Assembly (NCBI GenBank): GCA_039666455.1
Contig: JAVSLW010000029.1
Span: 1-64,000, forward strand
Direction: 5' to 3'
Length of the DNA: 64,000 bases
From: Methanobacterium sp.
GTDB taxonomy: Archaea; Methanobacteriota; Methanobacteria; Methanobacteriales; Methanobacteriaceae
Each line of letters opens with the position of its first letter. Positions within the stretch are counted from its first letter, which is position 1. The position numbers and the translations under genes are program-made. Below the pieces are notes generated by a model, which did not search any database, had not been told where the DNA came from, and worked only from the letters and a program-made list of their open reading frames with translations. Below are positions 1-9,139 of the stretch, in pieces.

Positions 1-1
1 T

Positions 2-106
2 CAAATTAGAAAATTAATCCAAAAATACTTCATCCATTACTCTAAATCGTTATCATTCGCCAGAGAATGGATTAAAAGATTCATGCCAAAAGTTAAAAAA
101 GTTTAG
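2..106 (+). CDS. possible C-terminal end of an upstream gene (partial)
   Basis: An open frame runs from the first bases of the window to a TAG at 104-106, giving about 34 residues rich in Lys, Arg and aromatics and ending in WIKRFMPKVKKV. I see no start inside the window, so if real it is the tail of a gene lying to the left. The composition would suit the end of a transposase or another DNA-binding protein, but I recognise no family. Such a short open frame at an edge could also be chance. Confidence 0.3.
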   Translation, partial: QIRKLIQKYFIHYSKSLSFAREWIKRFMPKVKKV

Positions 107-183
107 CGATTAACTATAAATCCTGGTTTTTAATTTTAGTTATTATTTTTAATCTGAATTATTCATACTTTAAAATTATAGGA

Positions 184-242
184 ACATATATATACCATGA
201 AACTATTTAGGTATACCTAACAATAAATTTAGGTATGTCTAA
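184..242 (+). promoter_or_regulatory. promoter with two palindromic metal-regulator-like operators
   Basis: A TATA-like element (CATATATATA, 184-193) is followed by a perfect 14-bp palindrome, TTAGGTATACCTAA, at 207-220. A second, imperfect copy, TTAGGTATGTCTAA, lies at 229-242. The copies start exactly 22 bp apart, so they would sit on the same face of the helix. The first overlaps the start site expected about 25 bp after the TATA box. The half-site TTAGG/CCTAA resembles operators of the DtxR/IdeR/MntR family. Repression of the downstream CobN-like gene by a metal-sensing regulator is inferred. Confidence 0.6.
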
Positions 243-297
243 AATTATTGTTTGAGATCTATAATTTAAAAATAACAAACAAAAAGGAGGTGAAAAA

Positions 298-3200
298 ATG
301 AGAAGACAAGTGATTTTAATAGTAATGACATTTGTTTTCGCACTGCTTCTTTGCGGAGCAGTCGCAGCAGCGACAACCGAAGGTGATTCTGGAAGCATAA
401 ATGTAACACAACAGTCAAATAACTCATCAGTCAATCAAAGTGAAAATGTAGAAGTAAAAGAAGCAAAACCAAAGATGGCGATATTTTTACATGACGCAGA
501 TTTAAGATCTGCCGAGGCATTTGATAAAATACCTGTTGCTGACAGACCAGTAAATCTAAGTATATATCGGACACTGAAAGCAGCAGAATATATCAATGAA
601 ACATTAGACCTTACAAAATACAGAGTTATCATTGTTCAAACAGGAGGGCACGGAGGAGCACCAACCCAGCAATTAAATGCAATGCTTCCATTACTTAGAT
701 CTGCACGCGACGCTGGTGCGGAAATTGCAATAATGGGTGTTGGGCACAACATAAGCACAATAAATCTTACACAACATCCTTTTATATCTGGATACTTCCA
801 GAATCTGGTACATTTTGGAACTATCCCCAACAGCATAAACGCCCACAATTTGCTAAACTACACTTATTCAAAGTTCATGAATGGAACAGCCAATATCCAT
901 CCTCCTGCACATCTGCCAACACCAGGGATTTATCATCCTAATGCACCGGGCTTTTTTTTCAATAACACTGCAGATTATATTTCATGGGCTAAAAATCGGA
1001 CGGACAACCGGTTCGACGCAACTAAACCAACTGTTGGTATTCTTGCATGTCCACAATTTACAAGTGGATATGTAATGGATGAATTTGTCCGCAAAATTGA
1101 GGAACACGGTGCAAATGTAATGATAGTTTATCCTGTTCGTGGCACGATAACTGATGTAAGCATAAGAAATCCAGAAATTCCGCTCTTTTACATGGACAGT
1201 AAGCCTCTAGTTGACGTGGTTATATCTTTCCACAACGTCGTTAAGACCATCCCAGATGAAATGAGGGTAGATCAATTTAAAGAGCTTAATGTATCCGTTC
1301 TTGGTGGAATTTCACTAGGAGGTATGTTTGGAAGGATGACTCCTGAAGAATGGAAGAACTCCACAAGAGGTGTTGATCTGGCGCATGTTGGGTTTATTTT
1401 TACACCGAAAGAACTGATTGGTGTTGCTGCCCCTACGGTGATTGCTGGTATTCACATAGACGAATCTGGAGCAAGGATTGATGTGCCTATACCAGAACAG
1501 ATTACAAGACTTGTTGGTCGTGCAATAAATCATGCCCTGCTGAAGCACAAAGAAAATAAAGATAAAAATATTGCTATTATACACTTTGAATATGCTGCAG
1601 CTGGACTTAATATCCACAAAAGTTTAGAACAGTTACTCAGTGCAATGTACAGTGAAAAATACACTGTTAATCCAATGAACGAGAGTGAAATTACAAATGC
1701 AATGATAGCACACGGCCGTAATATCGGTATGTGGGCTCAATCTACTTTGGAGATGATGGTACAGAATCATAGAGATAAGCTTGTTCTGATCCCAATTTCT
1801 GAATATGAAAAATGGTTTAAAGATATTATACCTGAACATAGACAGAAAGAGGTGCTTGCATTCTGGGGAGAACCTGCAAATGGTTCTATGGTAGTAAAGC
1901 ATGAGGGAAAACCATATTTTGTTATCCCTATGGTTAGAACAGGTAATATTATGATAATGCCACAACCATCCAGAAGCGGAGGAACTGTTGATGAAAGAGT
2001 TGTATACCATGATGCGAAAATGCCACCACATCACCAGTACATTGCGTTTTATCTCTGGCTGCAACGACAGAACATCGATGCAATTATCCACTTCGGTACA
2101 CATGGAACACAGGAATGGTTGCCAGGTAAAGAAAGAGGGCTATCAGTAGATTGCTGGCCATCTCTTATGAGTGGTGAAATTCCTATAATTTACCCTTACA
2201 TCGTCGATAATGTTGGAGAAGCAACCATAGCAAAGCGCCGTGGCGATGCTGTAATCATCAGTCACATGACACCACAACTGGTAGCAGCAGGCTTGCATGG
2301 AGATTTGAGAATTCTTCACGATATGATCCATCATTACAAAGAAATTCCAGATCCTGTTGTGCAGGATGGAGAACGGCGGCAGGTCATTAAAAAAGCGATC
2401 GATATGAACATTGATAAAGAGATGGGAATGCCGGGCTTTGAAGGGATTCCGTGGGATTTAAATCTTACTGATATGATCCACAAACACATTCATATGATCG
2501 AAAGTCAGGTGATACCTGTAGGGCTGCATATTCTCGGAGAAATTCCTAATAAGGCACTTATGAAAGAGACAGTGCTTAAGATGCTCGGTCCAGTATTTAT
2601 CAAAGAGATCATAACGGTTGGTAACATAACAGGAGTTTATGAATGCAAAGTAGAAGAAGATGCAAGAGCCAGAGCAAAAGATATGTTGGATATGGCACTC
2701 CTCAATAAGACATCACTTATAGACATTCAGCGACAGATACTGAACAATAATTCATCAGATAAACTCACGAAGGATTTAGAAAAAGGAATATTATATTTTA
2801 AGAACTTCTTGCTTGTAGATAGTGAAATTAAATCTATTATAAGCGCTCTTTCAGGCGGGTTCATTCCTCCAAGTTCTGGAGGAGATCCGATTCGTAATCC
2901 TGAAAGTCTGCCTACTGGACGTAATCTTTACTCCTTCGATCCAAGAGAAATACCTACAAAAACTTCATGGGAAATTGGAAGAAATACTCTGCACGCATTT
3001 CTGGAAGAATATAATGCAACACATGGAAAGTATCCAGACAAGATAGCATTTATTCTATTTGCAGGTGAGACGATGCGCCATCGTGGTGTTGCAGAAGCAC
3101 AGATTCTTTATGCACTCGGTGTTGAACCAGTATGGGACAGTAGCAATCGTGTGCGTACAGATATAAGAGTATCTAATGGTTTACGACTTATCCCTGATGA

Positions 3201-4557
3201 TAAGCTTGGTCGTCCACGAATTGATGTTGTTGTCACTATAACCTGCCTTTATCGAGACACATTTTCATGCCGTGTTAATCTTATCGATGCGGCGGTGCGG
3301 CTTGTTGCCAATCATACAGAAAATGGACAAATAAATCATATACGGCGCAATTATCTTGAACTTAGAGATAAGTTAATGAAAGATGGTGTTTCGGATGAAA
3401 ATGCAAACAGATTGGCATCAGCCCGTATATTTGGACCAGCATCTGGTGCTTATGGTCTCGGACTTGGAAATGCAGTTGCAGACAGTGGAACATGGGGTGA
3501 AAGAAGTGAATTAGCAAGTTTCTACCTCAATCGAATGGGTAATATCTATTCTGCAAATATGTGGGGAGAACATAATCGATCTGTCTTTGAACAGATCTTA
3601 CGCAAGACAGATGTAGCTATTTTCAGCAGATCATCTAACAACTGGGGATTACTGACAACAGATCATCCATTTGAGTTCCTGGGCGGTCTAAGCATGGCGA
3701 TTGAACATCTTGATGGAAGAAAACCACAATTGATGATCACTGATCTACGCAATCCATATGGAGATACCAAAATCATTTCATTAGATAGGATGCTTCGAAC
3801 AGAGCTTCGAGCCCGACCTTATAATCCAAGGTGGATTAAGGGATTGATGGAGCATGGTTTCAGTGGAGCCAGAGAGATGTCAGATGTGATCACCAATCTA
3901 TGGGGATGGCAGGTTACCACACCACATATTATCACAGATGATATGTGGAATGAGATGTTTGCTACTCTAATTCAGGACAAATACAATCTTGGCATGAATC
4001 AATTCTTTGACGCGAACAACCCGTGGGCACAACAATTAATAATGGTGCGGATGCTTGAAACAGTGGAAAGAGGCTGGTGGAATGCTGATTCTGCTATCAT
4101 TCAAGAACTTACAAGGCAATATATGGAATCTGTTGCAAAGCATGGTTCAGGTTGTTCTGCTGCTCAGTGTGCTAATAAGCGATTCGATGAATTCATTGCC
4201 AGACACAGATTTAAAAATGTAACTGGTTCTCCAGCAACATTTGAACCAGGACAGCAATTACCAGCAACCTCAAATACACCCGGACAACCAGGAGTTACAC
4301 CAGGAGCTTCACCAGGACAGTCAGGAGCTACAGCAACTGAGGTAGAAGCAGCAACTGCACAGGAACCATCAGCAGGAGAAACAGGTGAAAAGGGACAAAA
4401 GGCTTATGAGGTAGATAAAACTGATCCTGGCGCTTCTGGCATTCCTGACAAAACACTTACTTACGTTGCGACTGGATTAATTGGCATACTGCTGCTTCTT
4501 GGTGCAGGGTTCTTTAGAGAAAGTATCCTAAGCTTCTTAGGACTGTCCAGAAAATAA
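298..4557 (+). CDS. secreted, membrane-anchored CobN/Mg-chelatase H-like protein
   Basis: This 1419-residue protein belongs to the CobN / magnesium chelatase H family, the large subunits that bind tetrapyrrole and metal. Conserved family stretches are visible, for example HFGTHGTQEWLPGK near residue 600 and the block after residue 870 with RHRGVAEAQILYALGVEPVW. Unlike cytoplasmic CobN it starts with a signal peptide (hydrophobic 5-25, ending AVAAA). It ends with a Pro/Gly/Thr/Glu-rich linker (about 1310-1380) and a transmembrane segment near 1385-1405. The chelatase body is therefore predicted to sit outside the cell. The start has a strong AAAGGAGGTG site. No AAA+ partner (CobS/T, ChlI/D) is nearby; genes for an ExbB-like channel and DUF2162 and DUF2149 proteins follow. 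A role in cobalt, nickel or corrinoid capture is inferred. Confidence 0.9.
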   Translation: MRRQVILIVMTFVFALLLCGAVAAATTEGDSGSINVTQQSNNSSVNQSENVEVKEAKPKMAIFLHDADLRSAEAFDKIPVADRPVNLSIYRTLKAAEYINETLDLTKYRVIIVQTGGHGGAPTQQLNAMLPLLRSARDAGAEIAIMGVGHNISTINLTQHPFISGYFQNLVHFGTIPNSINAHNLLNYTYSKFMNGTANIHPPAHLPTPGIYHPNAPGFFFNNTADYISWAKNRTDNRFDATKPTVGILACPQFTSGYVMDEFVRKIEEHGANVMIVYPVRGTITDVSIRNPEIPLFYMDSKPLVDVVISFHNVVKTIPDEMRVDQFKELNVSVLGGISLGGMFGRMTPEEWKNSTRGVDLAHVGFIFTPKELIGVAAPTVIAGIHIDESGARIDVPIPEQITRLVGRAINHALLKHKENKDKNIAIIHFEYAAAGLNIHKSLEQLLSAMYSEKYTVNPMNESEITNAMIAHGRNIGMWAQSTLEMMVQNHRDKLVLIPISEYEKWFKDIIPEHRQKEVLAFWGEPANGSMVVKHEGKPYFVIPMVRTGNIMIMPQPSRSGGTVDERVVYHDAKMPPHHQYIAFYLWLQRQNIDAIIHFGTHGTQEWLPGKERGLSVDCWPSLMSGEIPIIYPYIVDNVGEATIAKRRGDAVIISHMTPQLVAAGLHGDLRILHDMIHHYKEIPDPVVQDGERRQVIKKAIDMNIDKEMGMPGFEGIPWDLNLTDMIHKHIHMIESQVIPVGLHILGEIPNKALMKETVLKMLGPVFIKEIITVGNITGVYECKVEEDARARAKDMLDMALLNKTSLIDIQRQILNNNSSDKLTKDLEKGILYFKNFLLVDSEIKSIISALSGGFIPPSSGGDPIRNPESLPTGRNLYSFDPREIPTKTSWEIGRNTLHAFLEEYNATHGKYPDKIAFILFAGETMRHRGVAEAQILYALGVEPVWDSSNRVRTDIRVSNGLRLIPDDKLGRPRIDVVVTITCLYRDTFSCRVNLIDAAVRLVANHTENGQINHIRRNYLELRDKLMKDGVSDENANRLASARIFGPASGAYGLGLGNAVADSGTWGERSELASFYLNRMGNIYSANMWGEHNRSVFEQILRKTDVAIFSRSSNNWGLLTTDHPFEFLGGLSMAIEHLDGRKPQLMITDLRNPYGDTKIISLDRMLRTELRARPYNPRWIKGLMEHGFSGAREMSDVITNLWGWQVTTPHIITDDMWNEMFATLIQDKYNLGMNQFFDANNPWAQQLIMVRMLETVERGWWNADSAIIQELTRQYMESVAKHGSGCSAAQCANKRFDEFIARHRFKNVTGSPATFEPGQQLPATSNTPGQPGVTPGASPGQSGATATEVEAATAQEPSAGETGEKGQKAYEVDKTDPGASGIPDKTLTYVATGLIGILLLLGAGFFRESILSFLGLSRK

Positions 4558-4786
4558 AAATTTCTTTCCCCCATTTTTATTTTTTTAAATAGAGCTTTAA
4601 TTGGTATTTAAATTTATAATTTGATTCATTCAAATTAAAGTAATAAAAATAGGACTTAATACAGCTTAAAAGTAATAATTATTGGCTTAGTATTACAGAT
4701 AAGCCTAAATAAAACCAGAAAGTAATAATAAACATTAAATAGAAAGTATTATATATGCTAAAAATGTAAAAATTGGACTGATTACT

Positions 4787-5494
4787 ATGTTAGAATTATT
4801 ATGGCAACTGGGAATATTATCAGCAGCCCTGGTGTTTGGTGTTAAAATAGGACTTGCAGCAGGATTCGCCGGTCTTTCAAAGAAGGCTACAGCAGCAATA
4901 GCAGCAGGATATGGTGCAGGAATATATATTTTGACATTTTTAATTTCAGGATACACCGATCTGGTATATAAAGTTATGTATGATTATAATTTTGCTATAT
5001 TCACAGCTATGGCGCTTGTTATCATATATGCGGGTTTCCACACCATCAGAGAATGGAAGGTGCACCGTAAAAATCATGCTAAAGCATCGTGTGCTGCTAT
5101 GATTGCACCCTGCCCCTGCTGTTTTGGAGCGGTTTTAGCAGCAATAGTGCTTGCATCCCCATTTATTGGAGTTTCAACAGCATTTGTTGGGCAATATGTG
5201 GCTGTTTTTTTAAGTATAACTGTACTGGCTTTTTATTTTGCATCTGGTGCAGTGGTTAGAATTACAAAGCAGCCTTACCCTATTTTACTTGGTAATTTCA
5301 TGCTTTTTGTTGGATTTTACTTTTTAGCGTCTGCTATAGTTATTCCCAATATAAGTAAGGTTCTTCAATCCCCTATGAACCCAATGGATGTACCATCCAC
5401 TGAAACACTGATCTATGCATCAGTATTTGTGCTTGTACTGATGTTTGCAGGATTTTATATAACAAAAAAGAAGAGTGATTTAATACAAAAATGA
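4787..5494 (+). CDS. DUF2162 family membrane protein, putative transporter
   Basis: This 235-residue polytopic membrane protein has about six or seven hydrophobic segments (about 5-25, 38-58, 65-85, 105-130, 137-160, 168-190, 207-228). It matches the DUF2162 family, annotated as putative transporters in methanogens. A Cys-rich motif, APCPCCFGAV, lies at about 105-114 at the start of a membrane segment and could bind a metal or form disulfides. A TATA-like TTATATAT around 4748-4755 lies about 30 bp before the ATG, so this gene may have its own promoter. The ExbB-like gene follows after 8 bp, suggesting co-transcription. Substrate is unknown; metal or cofactor transport is inferred from the CobN neighbour. 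Confidence 0.75.
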   Translation: MLELLWQLGILSAALVFGVKIGLAAGFAGLSKKATAAIAAGYGAGIYILTFLISGYTDLVYKVMYDYNFAIFTAMALVIIYAGFHTIREWKVHRKNHAKASCAAMIAPCPCCFGAVLAAIVLASPFIGVSTAFVGQYVAVFLSITVLAFYFASGAVVRITKQPYPILLGNFMLFVGFYFLASAIVIPNISKVLQSPMNPMDVPSTETLIYASVFVLVLMFAGFYITKKKSDLIQK

Positions 5495-5502
5495 GGTGAT
5501 AT

Positions 5503-6174
5503 ATGATGGTGGTAGTTCCTGGAAGTGATATGTTAGCAGCGGCTTTGCATGTGATATCGCAGAGCCTTCTTATACCGGTTATTGTGGGGCTTTTAGCCTT
5601 CATGGTTTATGCAATAATCAATTTTGGAGGTTTAATCTCAGAATATTCCGGTAGAATCAATTTTGATGCGGGAAAAGTGGAAAAACTTATAAAAGAAATT
5701 TCAAATCCGGGCACCCCAGAAAATATAATGGAAGTAGTGGAAAAGAGTGGTTTACCCCAAAACCACAAAGAAATACTCATAAAAATTGCCGGATCCAGCA
5801 ATATAGGTTCTAAATCCAGAGAAGCTCTGGCAAGAAAATTAATAGAAAACGAAGAGCTTAAAATAGCTAAAAGTCTTGAAAAAACAGATATGGTCACAAG
5901 ACTTGGACCCACACTGGGACTAATGGGCACACTGATACCTATGGGGCCAGGATTAGCAGCTCTTGGTGCTGGAAACATCGCCGGCCTGGCACAGGCCATA
6001 ATAATTGCATTCGACACCACAGTAGTTGGACTTGCTGCAGGTGGTATTGCTTTTGTGATTTCCAAGGTCAGAAAACGCTGGTATGAGGACAACCTCACCA
6101 CCCTGGAAACACTATCAGAATCAGTTCTGGAGGTTTTAGATGCTTCGAAGACAAAAACGCCGATTACTCAATAG
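5503..6174 (+). CDS. MotA/TolQ/ExbB family proton channel
   Basis: This 223-residue protein has a membrane segment near 22-45, a cytoplasmic stretch of about 75 residues, and the family core at about 130-195. That core has a TRLGPTLGLMGTLIPMGPGL segment and an AFDTTVVGLAAGGIAFVI segment, as in TolQ and ExbB proton channels. The family couples proton flow to work at the cell surface. Its ribosome site GAGGTGAT overlaps the preceding stop, and the next gene starts inside its 3' end. In bacteria such channels work with ExbD/TolR; the partner here is probably the DUF2149 product. What the motor drives in an archaeon without an outer membrane is open. Confidence 0.88.
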   Translation: MMVVVPGSDMLAAALHVISQSLLIPVIVGLLAFMVYAIINFGGLISEYSGRINFDAGKVEKLIKEISNPGTPENIMEVVEKSGLPQNHKEILIKIAGSSNIGSKSREALARKLIENEELKIAKSLEKTDMVTRLGPTLGLMGTLIPMGPGLAALGAGNIAGLAQAIIIAFDTTVVGLAAGGIAFVISKVRKRWYEDNLTTLETLSESVLEVLDASKTKTPITQ

Positions 6175-6475
6175 AGAAGATGAAGACCCCATGGCAGGCT
6201 CAGCCAACCTCGTAGACGCCATGCTTGTACTGTCTGTAGGATTTTTAATATTTCTGGTTGTATCCTGGAATATGCAGAGTGTGATGTTCAGTGACGCATC
6301 ACCAGAAGAGAAAAAACAGACCATGGAAGCCATGCAGAAAGCAGCTGAAATACAGCAGGGAAAAGAATTAAACAACACACCCCAAATTCAATCAGGCGAA
6401 GGAGAAGGGTTTGTTGAAATGGGAAGAGTGTACAAAGACCCTAAAACAGGTAAACTAATCATGATAGAAGGATAA
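6140..6475 (+). CDS. DUF2149 protein, ExbD/TolR-like
   Basis: This 111-residue protein has a basic N-terminus, one membrane segment (about 23-45) and an extracytoplasmic tail. The segment reads NLVDAMLVLSVGFLIFLVV, which resembles the ExbD/TolR helix, including the single Asp in the position of the proton-carrying Asp of ExbD. The start at 6140 has a good GGAGGT site (6129-6134), so the gene overlaps the ExbB-like gene by 35 bp in another frame, suggesting tight translational coupling. The family is annotated only as DUF2149; the ExbD-like role is my inference from the motif, topology and gene order. Confidence 0.75.
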   Translation: MLRRQKRRLLNREDEDPMAGSANLVDAMLVLSVGFLIFLVVSWNMQSVMFSDASPEEKKQTMEAMQKAAEIQQGKELNNTPQIQSGEGEGFVEMGRVYKDPKTGKLIMIEG

Positions 6476-6612
6476 TTCCTTTTTTAAGCCCTTTAAATTA
6501 TTATTTTTTAAAATTATAATATCAAATAGAAACATTTATATATATACTGAAATCATATTTCAGTTCAGTTGATTTGATCTTTAAGTTCTACAATATTTCA
6601 ACGTGATTTTCT

Positions 6613-7530
6613 ATGGATAAAAATATCAAATTACTGATACTTGGTGTAGCTGGGCTTTTTGCCCTGTTTATACTTTTAGTAGGTGTAGGTTTAATGATGG
6701 GTCCTATTGGTCCCATATTTGGAGGAACAGTTGCAGTCATACCTATCCAGGGTGAAATAGGTTATGCATCTTCAGATATACTTGGTGGAAGTATTACCAG
6801 TCCAGATACAATAAAAGATCAGATTAAAGATGCTGAAGAAGACCCCACCATAAATGCAATCCTTCTGGATATAAATAGTCCGGGAGGAACACCAGTTGCA
6901 AGTACAGAAATCATGGAAGCTGTTAAAAATTGTAGCAAGCCCGTTGTAGCATGGATAAGTGATACAGGAGCATCAGGTGCCTATCTTGTAGCATCAGGAG
7001 CAGATAAGGTTGTTGCAAGTAGATCATCATGGGTTGGAAGCATAGGCGTTATAATAACCCTAACAGATCTCTCTGATCTTTATAAAGCCATTGGAGTTGA
7101 TATATACTCCATTAAAGCAGGTAGATTTAAGGACATGGGTGCTAATTACAGAGATTTAACCGGTGAAGAAAAGCAAATGCTCCAGGATATGATCAATGAA
7201 GAACATAATAATTTCATTTCCATTATTGCAGAAAACAGAAAATTAGACATTAACCACGTGAGAAGTTTAGCTGAAGGACAGGTATTCACAGGCGCACAGG
7301 CAAAGGAACTTAAATTAATTGACGAAACCGGTGGAAAGGATCAGGCTCTGGATATTGCAGCAGAGCTTGGAGGAATTGGAATTGGGGAGCAATACGAGGT
7401 TGTAACCATGACCCGGCCGCAGACAATTGAAGATATTTTAAGTGGTTTATCATCTAAAATTGGTTACTCTGTGGGCAGGGGAATTGGGAGTATAATTAAA
7501 AATGATAATCTTCAAAATTTATTTTATTAA
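6613..7530 (+). CDS. sppA: signal peptide peptidase SppA, S49 family
   Basis: This 305-residue protein has an N-terminal membrane anchor (about 7-30) followed by one S49 protease domain. The Ser nucleophile lies in GASGAYLVASGAD (about 121-133), and the general-base Lys is expected near SIKAGRFKDMG (about 168). It resembles short archaeal and Bacillus SppA forms with one protease repeat. SppA degrades signal peptides left in the membrane. An AT-rich region with ATTTATATATATACTG around 6533-6547 is a plausible promoter. It is transcribed in the same direction as the neighbours but separated by more than 100 bp on each side. Confidence 0.9.
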   Translation: MDKNIKLLILGVAGLFALFILLVGVGLMMGPIGPIFGGTVAVIPIQGEIGYASSDILGGSITSPDTIKDQIKDAEEDPTINAILLDINSPGGTPVASTEIMEAVKNCSKPVVAWISDTGASGAYLVASGADKVVASRSSWVGSIGVIITLTDLSDLYKAIGVDIYSIKAGRFKDMGANYRDLTGEEKQMLQDMINEEHNNFISIIAENRKLDINHVRSLAEGQVFTGAQAKELKLIDETGGKDQALDIAAELGGIGIGEQYEVVTMTRPQTIEDILSGLSSKIGYSVGRGIGSIIKNDNLQNLFY

Positions 7531-7639
7531 AAAGTGACAATTAAATTTAAATCAAATAAAATCAAATAAGTAAGTTATACTTAAAAAAATATAGAATTTT
7601 AAAATAATTGAATTAACCCGAATACCTGGAGGTTAAGTT

Positions 7640-7900
7640 ATGGTTGTTAAAGTTGAAGTATTTACATCTCCTTCATGCCCATACTGCCCTATGGCTATTG
7701 ACGTTGTAGATGCGGTAAAAAAAGAAATGCAGGACGATATTGAAGTTGAAAAAATTGATATCATGAAAAACCGGGAAAAAGCAGTTGAATACGGCTTAAT
7801 GGCAGTTCCTGCCGTTGCTATTAACGGCGTTATTAAATTTGTTGGTGCTCCTTTAAAGGAAGAACTGGAAAAAGCAATTAAAGAAGAAATTGTTCGATGA
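7640..7900 (+). CDS. small archaeal thioredoxin/glutaredoxin-like protein
   Basis: This 86-residue protein has one thioredoxin fold. The redox motif CPYC is at about 11-14 (SPSCPYCPMA), and the cis-Pro loop is in VPAVAINGVIKFVG. The length matches the small archaeal redoxins of methanogens. A clear site, GGAGGTTAAG, precedes the ATG. Its stop overlaps the start of cbiD by 4 bp (ATGA), so the two are translationally coupled. The functional link to corrin synthesis is unclear. Confidence 0.9.
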   Translation: MVVKVEVFTSPSCPYCPMAIDVVDAVKKEMQDDIEVEKIDIMKNREKAVEYGLMAVPAVAINGVIKFVGAPLKEELEKAIKEEIVR

Positions 7901-9024
7901 AAAAAATGGAAGTTCACAGTGAATCTTTTCTTGGAGGGTCAAAAAACTATAATCTGGGGAAATTAACTGAAAAAAAACAAAATCCTCCTTATGGGATTAC
8001 TACAGGAAGCGGTGCAGCAGCTGCGGCTCTTGCTGCATTTTTATCCCTGAAAAATAAGAAGATACCTGCTGTAACTGTTGATTCTCCTTTTGGAAAACTT
8101 GATATTGATGTTTACTGTTTTAAAAAATTAAATTCTAATTCTGGAAGGGCATGCATAATCAAAATGCCCTATAACGACCCTGATGTTACCAAGAACCTTA
8201 AAATATGTGCTGATGTCAGGATCAATGATTTTAACAAAATAACAGTGAAAGGCGGTAAAGGGGTGGGTGTTGTAACAAAGCCTGGCCTTCAGGTTCCTGT
8301 TGGTAAACACTCCATAAATCCAGTTCCTATGCAGATGATAAAATCTAACCTCCAAAAAGTTCTCCCTGATGGAAAAGGGGCTGAAGTAACTATTTTTGTG
8401 CCCCGTGGAGAAGAAATTGCAAAAAAAACTATGAACTCCCGTCTTGGAATTACAGGAGGAATTTCAATACTTGGAACAACAGGTATTGCTCGCCCCATGT
8501 CTTCTAATGCTTATAAAAAGTCCTTAGCATGCCAGATTGATGTTGCAGTTGCTGAAGAATTCAAAGATCTGATTTTTGTCCCGGGAAATATTGGAGAACG
8601 AATTGCAAAGGAAATTTTAGATGTTAATGAAGACCAGATAGTCCAGATGGGAAACTTTGTGGGTTTTATGCTTGATAAAGCCCAAAAGAAGGGAGTTTGT
8701 AAAATTACATTGCTGGGACACGCTGGAAAAATCGTTAAAATTGCGGCTGGAATATTTAACACCAAAAACAGTGTTGCAGATGGAAGACGTGAAATAATAG
8801 CGGCTTACTGCGGACTTTCAGGTGCTGACAGACAATTAATAGATCAAATTTTTAGATCAAAAACCACTGAGGATATGATAGATATTTTAGATAGAGAAAA
8901 CATGACTCTGGACGTTTTTAGTAGGATAGGAGAAGCTGTTAAAGAAAAATGTCAGGAAAGAGTGGAAATAGATTTTGATGTTATTATTGTTAGAATGGAT
9001 GGTAGGATCCTTAACAAGCCCTGA
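7897..9024 (+). CDS. cbiD: cobalt-precorrin-5B C1-methyltransferase CbiD
   Basis: This 375-residue protein matches CbiD, which methylates C1 of cobalt-precorrin-5B in the anaerobic cobalamin pathway. The N-terminal family motif is visible as YGITTGSGAAAAALAAF, followed by the GGKGVGVVTKPGLQVPVG stretch (about 118-135) and the C-terminal GHAGKIVKIAAGIFNTKNSVAD region. Length is normal for the family. It overlaps the preceding thioredoxin by 4 bp. Cobamides are needed by methanogen methyltransferases. Its closeness to the CobN-like locus supports a corrinoid/metal theme for the left end of the window. Confidence 0.93.
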   Translation: MKKMEVHSESFLGGSKNYNLGKLTEKKQNPPYGITTGSGAAAAALAAFLSLKNKKIPAVTVDSPFGKLDIDVYCFKKLNSNSGRACIIKMPYNDPDVTKNLKICADVRINDFNKITVKGGKGVGVVTKPGLQVPVGKHSINPVPMQMIKSNLQKVLPDGKGAEVTIFVPRGEEIAKKTMNSRLGITGGISILGTTGIARPMSSNAYKKSLACQIDVAVAEEFKDLIFVPGNIGERIAKEILDVNEDQIVQMGNFVGFMLDKAQKKGVCKITLLGHAGKIVKIAAGIFNTKNSVADGRREIIAAYCGLSGADRQLIDQIFRSKTTEDMIDILDRENMTLDVFSRIGEAVKEKCQERVEIDFDVIIVRMDGRILNKP

Positions 9025-9139
9025 AATCCTATTAATTAAACATAAATTCATAACTGCTTCTTTTAATTAATGATATGCATTTAAACTGATCTAATTACAT
9101 TTAAAATCATCTGTATTTAATAGATTGGAGCTGAAAATC

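Noticed and set aside
1315..2334. Long reverse-strand open frames inside the CobN-like gene
   Set aside because: They have no ribosome sites, unlikely residue composition (many Cys, His, Asn) and no recognisable family; they are shadows of the coding strand.
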